Shown piece after piece: positions 26,311-33,231 of a DNA stretch of 64,000 bases. How positions within the stretch are numbered: position 1 is the stretch's first letter; every line of letters begins with the position of its first letter. The position numbers were made by a program, and so were the translations under genes. Origin of the DNA: Nocardioides sp. Kera G14. Its GTDB lineage: Bacteria > Actinomycetota > Actinomycetes > Propionibacteriales > Nocardioidaceae. The stretch is from contig NZ_CP085839.1 in NCBI RefSeq assembly GCF_020715565.1, positions 2,914,001 to 2,978,000 of the forward strand, in the 5' to 3' direction. Under the pieces are notes generated by a model that was given only the letters and a program-made list of their open reading frames with translations, was not told where the DNA came from and ran no database searches.

Positions 26311-27368
26311 CGCCTGTTGTGCCGGACGCTCCAAAAGAAGGCGGCCGCGATGAAGCCGACGCCGACGAGGCCGGTGACGACCTCGGGGATCTCGTGGCCG
26401 ATGGTCACCAGGAGCAGGATCGCCAGGGCACCGATCGCCCAGTGCGCACCGTGCTCGAGGAAGACGTAGTCGTCGAGGGTGCCCTTGCGGACGAGGTAGA
26501 TGGTGAGTGATCGGACGTACATCGCGCCGACGCCGAGGCCCAGCGCGATGATCACGGGGTCCGACGTGATGGCGAAGGCGCCGATGACGCCGTCGAAGCT
26601 GAAGCTGGCGTCGAGGACCTCGAGGTAGAGGAAGAGGAAGAAGGCGGACTTGCCGACCGCGATGGCCGTCTGGCCGGCACTGGCACCCGATGTGGCGTGG
26701 TCGAGCTCCTCCTCGACGTCGAAGAAGTTCCCCAGCCCGTTGACGACCAGGTAGGTGATGAGGCCGACCACGCCGGAGAGCAGCACGTCCTCGGCGTGCT
26801 CACGGAAGCCGAGCGCGAAGCCGAAGAGTGTCGCGAGCGCGACCAGGATGGATGCCTCCTCCAGCGATCCGAACTTCTGCAGCACCCGCTCGACCGGGTC
26901 GATCCAGTGCAACTCCTTCTCATCGTCGAAGACGAAGTTGAGGAAGATCATCAAGAGGAACATGCCGCCGAAGGCCGCGATCGACGGGTGTGCGTCATGC
27001 AGGATGTGGCCGTAGGTGCCCGGTACGTCCGGATCGCCCTTCTCCATCGCCAGGTTCCACGCCCGTAGCGGCGAGAGGTGCGCGGTGATACCGACGACGA
27101 CGAGCGGGAAGAGCAGGCGCATCCCGAAGACCGCGATCACGATGCCGACGGTCAGGAACAACTTCTGCCAGAACGCCGACATCCGCTCGATCACGCGCGC
27201 GTTGACGACCGCATTGTCGAAGGAGAGGGACACCTCGAGCACGATGAGGATGGCGGTGACGGTCAGGCCGGTCACGCCTCCATAGAGGGCGGCGGCGACG
27301 AGCCCCAGCACCGTGATGCCGAAGGCCCAGCCGAACGTCTTGAAGATCATGAGGCCGTAGTCTCGCAT
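26265..27368 (-). CDS. TerC/DUF475-family integral membrane protein
   Basis: A 367-residue membrane protein with about nine helices. Family acidic motifs in the membrane are visible: LEVSLSFDNAVVNARV in helix 2 and LEVLDASFSFDGVIGAF in the second half, the inverted-repeat pair that binds metal in TerC proteins. FDDEKELHWIDP is typical of the DUF475 subgroup. It is thought to act as a metal-ion (manganese or similar) efflux or sensing component, at the membrane end of the Ter system. Convergent with the TerA-like gene. The start is ATG 27368; ATG 27350 is possible. Confidence 0.92.
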   Translation of the reverse strand: MRDYGLMIFKTFGWAFGITVLGLVAAALYGGVTGLTVTAILIVLEVSLSFDNAVVNARVIERMSAFWQKLFLTVGIVIAVFGMRLLFPLVVVGITAHLSPLRAWNLAMEKGDPDVPGTYGHILHDAHPSIAAFGGMFLLMIFLNFVFDDEKELHWIDPVERVLQKFGSLEEASILVALATLFGFALGFREHAEDVLLSGVVGLITYLVVNGLGNFFDVEEELDHATSGASAGQTAIAVGKSAFFLFLYLEVLDASFSFDGVIGAFAITSDPVIIALGLGVGAMYVRSLTIYLVRKGTLDDYVFLEHGAHWAIGALAILLLVTIGHEIPEVVTGLVGVGFIAAAFFWSVRHNRRQETGDLSSSQAIES

Positions 27369-27404
27369 CCCGCACCAACCGGCGGGATACGACAGCCTCC
27401 GGCG

Positions 27405-27896
27405 TCAGCGCGCCCCGAAGTCCTGGACCGCGATCCAGCGACGCCGCGAGTTGTCGTAGACCAGGCCGATGCCGCTCAGCCGGTACGACGCCGTGAGGAT
27501 GTTGGCGCGGTGGCCGGGGCTGTGCATCCACGCACGGACGGTCGCCTTCGCCGAACGGGCGCCGATCTCGATGTTCTCGCCGGCCTCCTGAAGACCACAG
27601 CGCGGAAGCAGGCTGGCCAGGTTGGAGTGGTGGAAGCTGTTCTCCCGGTCCATCTGGTTCGCGAGCTCGGCCGCGAATCGGTTGGCGCACTTGAGGGGCC
27701 GGAGGGCCCGCAGCCCCCGGCTCGTGCGCTCCCGGTTGACCAGGCGCAGGATCTCAGCGCGGTAGGCCCTCATCACCTTCGCATTCTGTTCCTTGCGGGG
27801 CTTGAAGGCGCCCGAGCCGCTGGCGTGCGCCGGAGCGGAGACGACAAGTGCGGACGAGACGGTCAGCGCGAGGAGCAGCGCCTTGAGGGCGGCCAT
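27405..27896 (-). CDS. Secreted CAP-domain (SCP/YkwD) protein
   Basis: A 163-residue protein with a cleavable signal peptide (cut near residue 25, after APAHA) and a single CAP domain. The conserved pieces are LRLVNRERTSRGLRAL, FHHSNLASL with the first His, GENIEIG and WMHSPGHRANIL, giving the usual His/Glu/His cleft. The roles of bacterial YkwD-type CAP proteins are mostly unknown; some are wall-associated. ATG 27896 starts the hydrophobic signal directly. It precedes terC on the same strand by 36 bases, probably by chance. Confidence 0.9.
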   Translation of the reverse strand: MAALKALLLALTVSSALVVSAPAHASGSGAFKPRKEQNAKVMRAYRAEILRLVNRERTSRGLRALRPLKCANRFAAELANQMDRENSFHHSNLASLLPRCGLQEAGENIEIGARSAKATVRAWMHSPGHRANILTASYRLSGIGLVYDNSRRRWIAVQDFGAR

Positions 27897-27914
27897 GGGG
27901 ATACCTCCGATGGT

Positions 27915-28379
27915 TCAGGGAGCAGCGGTGAACGATCCCATCGTGCGCTCCGGCTCCCAGTACGCCCGCATCGAGGTCACCCGGCCCTCGTCGTTCACGA
28001 CGTACACCATGATCAGGTCCGTCACCGTGAAGGAGCCGTCGGCGAAGGCGGTCCGGATCTGGCCGATGTTGGCGCAGGTGTTCGAGCCGGGGTTCGCGAA
28101 CGAGTCGTTGATCCGGAACTCGAAGGAGTCGATCGGCGCGATCGCCGCCTCCCAGAAGGCGGAGATCCCGGTGTGGCCGTGGTGGCCGCGTCCCTCGGGG
28201 TCGAACATCGACGGACCGACGGGGTCCTCGAGCACCGCGTCCTCGGCGTACACCGTCAGCCACTCGGCGAGGTCGCCGCGCGCCACGGCCGCGTAGGAGC
28301 GCTGCGAGGCCGTCCGCGCAGGATGGGGGTCGTTGGGGGCGTTCCAGATGATCGCTGCGGGAAGGCTCTCCACCGTCAT
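27915..28379 (-). CDS. SnoaL/NTF2-like protein, ketosteroid-isomerase-like
   Basis: A 154-residue NTF2-fold protein. Its body has the SnoaL-like pattern YAAVARGDLAEWLTVYAEDAVLEDPVGPS, a GHHGHTGISAFWEAAIAPI helix-loop and final strands DGSFTVTDLIMVYVVNDEGRVTSMRAYWEPE. Proteins of this kind isomerise or hydrate polyketide or steroid ring substrates. The KstR-like box 9 bases upstream of the ATG and the divergent SDR gene make steroid or related lipid metabolism plausible. This remains inference. Confidence 0.8.
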   Translation of the reverse strand: MTVESLPAAIIWNAPNDPHPARTASQRSYAAVARGDLAEWLTVYAEDAVLEDPVGPSMFDPEGRGHHGHTGISAFWEAAIAPIDSFEFRINDSFANPGSNTCANIGQIRTAFADGSFTVTDLIMVYVVNDEGRVTSMRAYWEPERTMGSFTAAP

Positions 28380-28387
28380 GCCGATAT

Positions 28388-28401
28388 CAGAACACGTTCT
28401 A
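28388..28401. promoter_or_regulatory. KstR-like operator between SnoaL-like and SDR genes
   Basis: CAGAACACGTTCTA fits the KstR consensus TnnAACnnGTTnnA at every specified position but the first (C for T), and its core AGAAC-AC-GTTCT is palindromic. It lies 9 bases from one divergent start and 26 from the other, the right place to control both. The spacing rules out a LexA box. Confidence 0.6.
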
Positions 28402-28426
28402 TTCCTGATCCGCTACCGTGCGGCGC

Positions 28427-29350
28427 ATGACCGCCGCGAAGTGGACCCCCGCCGACATCCCAGACCTCACCGGGAGGGTCGCCGTGATCACCGGCCCGAG
28501 CCTCGGCGGCATCGGGTACTTCACCGCCCTCGAGCTCGCACGCAAGGGCGCGCACGTCATCCTCGCCGGCCGCAGCCAGGCGAAGCTCGACGAGTCGGCG
28601 GCGGCGATCAGGCGCGAAGCCCCCGCGGCACAGCTCACCGCGACGACCCTCGACCTCACGAGCTTCGAGTCCGTACGTCGTGCGGCCGGCGAGCTCGCCG
28701 CCCTCGGGCCGATCGACCTGCTGCTCAACAACGCCGGCATCATGGCCACACCGCACGGCCGGACGAAGGACGGTCTCGAGCAGCAGATCGGCACCAACCA
28801 CTACGGTCCCTTCCTGCTCACGGGGCTCCTCTTTCCGCAGCTCGAGGCGGCACCGGCGGGACGGGTCGTCACTGTCGCGAGCCTCGCCCACACGCTCGTC
28901 AGGACGCCGCCGCTGGACGACCCGCGCGCCGACATCCCGGGCTACCACCGCTGGCCGACGTACGGCCGCTCCAAGCTGGCCAACCTGCTCTTCACCTACG
29001 AGCTCGACCGACGGCTCAGCGCGAAGGGCAGCACGGTCACGGCGCTGGCGGCGCACCCCGGCTTCGCGCACACGCACATCGTCGCGAACGGCAAGACCTT
29101 CGGGCCGCTCTCCCGGATGCTCAACAAGTCCTACCGGATCATGGCCCAGGACGCCGCCGGCGGCGCCCGGCCGACCCTGATGGCAGCGACCGCGCAACTC
29201 CCCGGCGGCACCTACGTCGGCCCGGGCGGGCCCGCCGAGATCGCGGGCGCTCCGAGGATCGTCCGGTCGACGAGGCTGTCCCACGACACCGACGCCGCAG
29301 CACGCCTCTGGAGCCTCTCGGAGGAGGTCACCTGCCTCGCCTGGCCGTGA
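28427..29350 (+). CDS. Short-chain dehydrogenase/reductase (WWOX/retinol-dehydrogenase-like)
   Basis: A 307-residue NAD(P)-dependent SDR. The cofactor motif is VITGPSLGGIGYF (a variant of TGxxxGIG), followed by AGRSQAKLDE, NNAGIMATPHGRTKDG, the catalytic Ser in VTVASLAH and the Y-G-R-S-K segment (TYGRSKLANLLF) with Tyr and Lys. The long C-terminal part is of the retinol dehydrogenase-like type. The KstR-like box upstream suggests action on a steroid or fatty alcohol/ketone. ATG 28427 is preferred to the GTG at 28418. Confidence 0.88.
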   Translation: MTAAKWTPADIPDLTGRVAVITGPSLGGIGYFTALELARKGAHVILAGRSQAKLDESAAAIRREAPAAQLTATTLDLTSFESVRRAAGELAALGPIDLLLNNAGIMATPHGRTKDGLEQQIGTNHYGPFLLTGLLFPQLEAAPAGRVVTVASLAHTLVRTPPLDDPRADIPGYHRWPTYGRSKLANLLFTYELDRRLSAKGSTVTALAAHPGFAHTHIVANGKTFGPLSRMLNKSYRIMAQDAAGGARPTLMAATAQLPGGTYVGPGGPAEIAGAPRIVRSTRLSHDTDAAARLWSLSEEVTCLAWP

Positions 29351-29386
29351 TCCGGCCATGAGCGTGCCCTGCCGCTAGGCAGTTAA

Positions 29387-29402
29387 GTTACCGACGGGTA
29401 GC
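29387..29402. promoter_or_regulatory. Candidate fatty-acid regulon operator upstream of acyl-CoA dehydrogenase
   Basis: GTTAC-CGACGG-GTAGC, the third copy of the palindrome seen at 1000 and 33216, with one mismatch in the right arm. It ends 8 bases before the GTG start, so binding would also block initiation. Confidence 0.5.
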
Positions 29403-29410
29403 ATGTTCCC

Positions 29411-31279
29411 GTGAGCCACTACAAGAGCAACCTGCGAGACATCGAGTTCAACCTCTTCGAGGTCTTCGGCACGGACAAGCTGCTCGGCACCGGTCCCTGG
29501 GCCGAGCTCGACATCGACACGGCGAAGGAGATCCTCGCCGAGGTCGAGCGCATCTCCCGCGAGGACCTTGCGGCCTCCTTCGAGGACAGCGACCGCAACC
29601 CGCCCGTCTTCGATCCCACGACCAACACCGCGCCCGTCCCGGCGTCCTTCAAGAAGTCCTACGACACCTGGATGGAGTCGGGCTTCTGGAGCCTGCAGGC
29701 CCCCGAGGAGATCGGCGGCACCCCCGCCCCGTCCTCCCTGGTGTGGGCCACGGCCGAGATGATCTGCGGCGCCAACGCCCCCATCTGGATGTACGGCGCC
29801 GGCCCCTTCTTCTCTCGCGTCGTCTTCGAGAACGGCAACGAGCGCGACAAGCGCATCGCCGAGATCATGGTCGAGAAGCTCTGGGGCGCCACCATGGTGC
29901 TGACCGAGCCCGACGCCGGCTCCGACGTCGGCGCCGGCAAGACCTACGCCACCCCCAACGAGGACGGCTCCTGGAACATCTCCGGCGTCAAGCGTTTCAT
30001 CACCAGCGCCGAGTCGGACCTGCAGGAGAACATCATGCACCTCGTGCTCGCGCGTCCGCGCGGCGTCGAGGGCGTCGGCGGCCCGGGCACGAAGGGCCTC
30101 TCGCTCTTCCTCGTCCCGAAGTACCACTTCGACCACGAGACCGGTGACCTGACCGGCGAGCGCAACGGTGCGTACGTCACCAACGTCGAGCACAAGATGG
30201 GCATCAAGGTCTCCAACACCTGTGAGGTCACCTTCGGCGACCCGCAGATCGGTGGCGGCGAGCCGGCCAAGGGCTGGCTCCTCGGCGAGGTCCACGACGG
30301 CATCCGCCAGATGTTCGACGTCATCGAGAACGCTCGCATGATGGTCGGCACCAAGGCGATCGCGACGCTGTCGACCGGCTACCTCAACGCACTCGAGTAC
30401 GCGAAGACCCGCGTCCAGGGCGCCGACCTCACCAACCCGGCGAAGGACGCCCCGCGCGTCACCATCACCCACCACCCCGACGTGCGTCGCTCCCTACTCG
30501 TGCAGAAGTCGTACGCCGAGGGCATGCGCGCCCTCATCTACCTGACCACCTCGTGGCAGGACAAGATCCTCCAGCACAAGGCCGACGGCACCACGGACTC
30601 CGAGGAGGCCAAGCTGGCCGTCGCGGTCAACGACCTGCTGCTCCCGATCGTCAAGGGCTACGGCTCGGAGAAGGCGTGGACGCTCCTGGGCACCGAGTCG
30701 CTCCAGACCTTCGGCGGCTCCGGCTTCCTGCAGGAGTACCCGATCGAGCAGTACGTCCGTGACGCCAAGATCGACTCGATCTACGAGGGCACCACGGCGA
30801 TCCAGGGCCAGGACTTCTTCTTCCGCAAGATCGTCAAGGACCAGGGCAAGGCCATCGGCCAACTCTCCGCCGACATCAAGGCCTTCCTCGCCGAGGACGG
30901 CAACGCGGAGCTCAAGGCATCCAAGGACCTGCTCGCCAAGGGCCTCGAGGACGTCGAGGGCATCGTCGGCCACATGTTCACCGACCTCATGTCCGCCCAG
31001 GACGAGATCAACAACATCTACAAGGTCGCGCAGAACACCTCGCGCCTGCTGCTCAGCATCGGTGACGTCGTGATCGGCTGGCTACTCCTCAAGCAGGCGG
31101 AAATCGCCGCAAACGCGCTTGCCACAGGTGCCTCCCAGAAGGACACAGCGTTCTATCAGGGGAAGGTCGCCGCGGCGAAGTTCTTCGCTTCCTACACTCT
31201 CCCCAAGATTGCCGCCGAGCGAGCGATCGCGGAGGCGGTCGACAACTCGCTCATGGAGTTCAGCGAGGACATCTTCTGA
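29411..31279 (+). CDS. Acyl-CoA dehydrogenase, FadE5 type
   Basis: FAD enzyme for the first step of beta-oxidation, feeding electrons to ETF and then to EtfD. The 622-residue length fits the long FadE5 group. Visible features are the N-terminal extension (residues 1-60), VLTEPDAGSDVGAG in the FAD/substrate middle domain, FITSAESDLQENIMHLVLAR, the C-terminal dehydrogenase fold with QTFGGSGFLQEYPIEQYVRD, and IYEGTTAIQGQDFFFRKI, where the family's catalytic Glu is expected (YEGTT). The GTG start at 29411 follows the operator closely. It is followed by a strong terminator. Confidence 0.92.
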   Translation: MSHYKSNLRDIEFNLFEVFGTDKLLGTGPWAELDIDTAKEILAEVERISREDLAASFEDSDRNPPVFDPTTNTAPVPASFKKSYDTWMESGFWSLQAPEEIGGTPAPSSLVWATAEMICGANAPIWMYGAGPFFSRVVFENGNERDKRIAEIMVEKLWGATMVLTEPDAGSDVGAGKTYATPNEDGSWNISGVKRFITSAESDLQENIMHLVLARPRGVEGVGGPGTKGLSLFLVPKYHFDHETGDLTGERNGAYVTNVEHKMGIKVSNTCEVTFGDPQIGGGEPAKGWLLGEVHDGIRQMFDVIENARMMVGTKAIATLSTGYLNALEYAKTRVQGADLTNPAKDAPRVTITHHPDVRRSLLVQKSYAEGMRALIYLTTSWQDKILQHKADGTTDSEEAKLAVAVNDLLLPIVKGYGSEKAWTLLGTESLQTFGGSGFLQEYPIEQYVRDAKIDSIYEGTTAIQGQDFFFRKIVKDQGKAIGQLSADIKAFLAEDGNAELKASKDLLAKGLEDVEGIVGHMFTDLMSAQDEINNIYKVAQNTSRLLLSIGDVVIGWLLLKQAEIAANALATGASQKDTAFYQGKVAAAKFFASYTLPKIAAERAIAEAVDNSLMEFSEDIF

Positions 31280-31298
31280 GATCCCAAGCACCACGAGC

Positions 31299-31341
31299 GG
31301 CCCGTCCGGCAGCCCGCATCCGCGGGTACCGGGCGGGCCTT
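31299..31341 (+). terminator. Rho-independent terminator after the acyl-CoA dehydrogenase
   Basis: GGCCCGTCCGG pairs with CCGGGCGGGCC around an inner hairpin (CCCGCATCCGCGGG), followed by the pyrimidine tract TTCTCTTTCTC. It lies 20 bases past the stop. The T tract is also where the signal sequence of the next gene seems to begin. Confidence 0.75.
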
Positions 31342-31359
31342 CTCTTTCTCATCACCGCC

Positions 31360-32388
31360 GTGCTTCTCGCCGGCCTCATGCAGCCCGCCGAGGCTGCCAA
31401 GAAGCACAAGAAGCACGGGCCCAAGCCACCGCGGTCGTTGACCACGAACGACTTTCCCGATCCGAGCGTCGTCAAGACGTCCAACGGCTACGTCGTCGTC
31501 GGCACCGGTCCCAACCTGCCCCGGATGACGTCCCGCAACGGCCTGGCCTTCAAGGCCGCCGCTCCGGCCCTCACCCGGGCGCCCGCCTGGGCGCGCGGCG
31601 TCGGCATGTGGGCCGCGGACCTGGTTCAGCGCGGCGCCCGCTGGGTGCTCTACTTCGCCGCGCCGGTGCGCGGGGGGAAGTCCTCGAGCCACTGCATCGG
31701 CGTCGCGACCGGCGCCCGACCCGACGGCACCTTCACGCCGCTGGACGACGCGCCACTGGTCTGCCCGGCCGGGCTCGACACTCCGCCGGCCGAGGACCAG
31801 TTCATCGACACCCCGGGCGCGACGACGTCCAACCCAGCCACGGCACATGGGGCGATCGACCCATCGTTCACCATCCTCGGAGGACGTTCCTACCTGCTCT
31901 ACAAGACAGACGGATCGCCCTCGACGATCCGGTTGCTCCCGTTGAGCGGTGACGGCCTCCACGCGGCCGCGGCCAGCCGCCAGCTCCTCACTTCATCGGG
32001 CGTGGTCGAGAATCCCGTGATCTTCCGGCACGGCCCCTTCTGGTACCTGCTCACCTCCGAGGGCAGCTATGCCACGTGCAGCTACCGCACTGTGTGGCGA
32101 CGTTCGAAGAGCCCGCTCACGAGCTGGCAGCACCAGGCCGCCCACCTCTTCCTCAGCACCAGCAAGCAGGGGCTGTGTGGCCCGGGCGGCGCGGACGTCG
32201 TCACGAACGGCAAGAATCTGCTCGTCTACTTCCATGCGTGGACGTGTCGACACCGGTACCAGACCTGCGACGCGCCGCTCAACCCACGACGGTCACCCGT
32301 GCGGGCCGTCTACGGCCTCCGTCTCGGCTTCACGAAGCACGGCTTCCCGATGGTCGACCGCTGGCTGAAGCCACGCTTCAACCGCTGA
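31360..32388 (+). CDS. Secreted GH43-like glycoside hydrolase (five-bladed propeller)
   Basis: A 342-residue (from GTG 31360) protein with the three GH43 acids: the base in NDFPDPSVV, the pKa modulator in GAIDPSF, and the proton donor in GVVENPVIF. Blades repeat WxLYF- and YLLYKTDG-type strands. It probably attacks arabinan, xylan or a related side chain outside the cell. The reading frame stays hydrophobic upstream of 31360 (LLFLITAVLLAGLMQPAEA), which looks like the core of a signal peptide, but no ATG/GTG/TTG precedes it. The start could therefore be a rare codon or the signal may be short. Weak fold similarity to other glycosidases is possible. Confidence 0.8.
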   Translation: MLLAGLMQPAEAAKKHKKHGPKPPRSLTTNDFPDPSVVKTSNGYVVVGTGPNLPRMTSRNGLAFKAAAPALTRAPAWARGVGMWAADLVQRGARWVLYFAAPVRGGKSSSHCIGVATGARPDGTFTPLDDAPLVCPAGLDTPPAEDQFIDTPGATTSNPATAHGAIDPSFTILGGRSYLLYKTDGSPSTIRLLPLSGDGLHAAAASRQLLTSSGVVENPVIFRHGPFWYLLTSEGSYATCSYRTVWRRSKSPLTSWQHQAAHLFLSTSKQGLCGPGGADVVTNGKNLLVYFHAWTCRHRYQTCDAPLNPRRSPVRAVYGLRLGFTKHGFPMVDRWLKPRFNR

Positions 32389-32391
32389 GTA

Positions 32392-33195
32392 TCAGCGCTT
32401 GGCGCGCGGGCGGTACGCCGCCGGCGTACGGCTGAAAGCGGCCTCCCGGGCGATCTTGGCGTTGGTGCTGAAGAGCAGGCGCAGCTGCTCGATCCGCTCG
32501 CGCGAGAAGGTGCGGCGGGGCGAGCGGCCCCAGGTGTCGTCGAAGAGGCGCTTGGCGGCCGCGAGGGCGTCGGGCGACTTGGTGGCGAGCTTCTGCGCGA
32601 GCGCCGTGGCGGCCGTCACGGGGTCGGCGTCGAGCTGCGTGACGAGGCCGAGCTCGTGGGCCTCGGTGCCACTGATCGTCTCGGCGGTCATGGTGAGCAG
32701 CTTGGCGCGGTCGATGCCGATCAGCTCGGAGAGCGACTGGATGCCCGACATGTCGGGGATGATCCCCCACTTGCCCTCGAGCACCGACCAGCTCGAGTCC
32801 GGCGTCGCGATCCGGAAGTCGGCGCCCAGCGCGATCTGCACACCTCCGCCGAGGCAGTGGCCGTGGACCGCCGCGATCACGGGAACGGGCACCTCCCGCC
32901 ACGCCCAGGCGGCGGCCTGGAAGGTGTTGGTGCCGGCCTTGCGCCACGGGCGCGGCGTGAAGGCCTTGGCGACGGCGGCCGGCTTCTTCAGAACGCTCGC
33001 GAAGTCCAGGCCGGCGCAGAAGGCGTCACCCTCACCGGCGAGGACGACGGCGCGGAGCGTGGTGTCCTTCGCCAGGCGGCGCGCGGTGGCCGTCAGCTCC
33101 TCGAGGAGTGGCAGCGTGAGGGCGTTGAGCTTCTCCGGGCGCGCGAGGCGCACGTGGGCGATGCCGTCGGTGATCGTGCAGGTGACGAGAGCCAT
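32392..33195 (-). CDS. Enoyl-CoA hydratase/crotonase-family protein
   Basis: A 267-residue crotonase fold enzyme. It has RLARPEKLNALTLPLLEEL, the oxyanion-hole segments GEGDAFCAGLDF and GHCLGGGVQIALGADFRI, and the region around WGIIPDMSGIQSL. In the second site the usual active-site Glu of hydratases appears as the Pro-Asp-Met context, so the exact reaction (hydratase or isomerase) is uncertain. It carries the GTTAC-N6-GTAAC operator 21 bases upstream of its ATG, linking it to etfD and the acyl-CoA dehydrogenase and hence to fatty-acid oxidation. Confidence 0.9.
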   Translation of the reverse strand: MALVTCTITDGIAHVRLARPEKLNALTLPLLEELTATARRLAKDTTLRAVVLAGEGDAFCAGLDFASVLKKPAAVAKAFTPRPWRKAGTNTFQAAAWAWREVPVPVIAAVHGHCLGGGVQIALGADFRIATPDSSWSVLEGKWGIIPDMSGIQSLSELIGIDRAKLLTMTAETISGTEAHELGLVTQLDADPVTAATALAQKLATKSPDALAAAKRLFDDTWGRSPRRTFSRERIEQLRLLFSTNAKIAREAAFSRTPAAYRPRAKR

Positions 33196-33215
33196 GCGCT
33201 CGAGTCTAGCCGTAA

Positions 33216-33231
33216 GTTACTTGGGAGTAAC
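33216..33231. promoter_or_regulatory. Candidate fatty-acid regulon operator upstream of enoyl-CoA hydratase
   Basis: GTTAC-TTGGGA-GTAAC, a perfect 5+5 inverted repeat, 21 bases before the ATG. It overlaps the stop codon of the metzincin gene that is read in the same direction. Same pattern as 1000-1015. Confidence 0.6.

Noticed and set aside
28388..28401. LexA (SOS) box
   Set aside because: GAAC and GTTC are separated by 2 bases here, whereas the actinobacterial LexA site needs 4.
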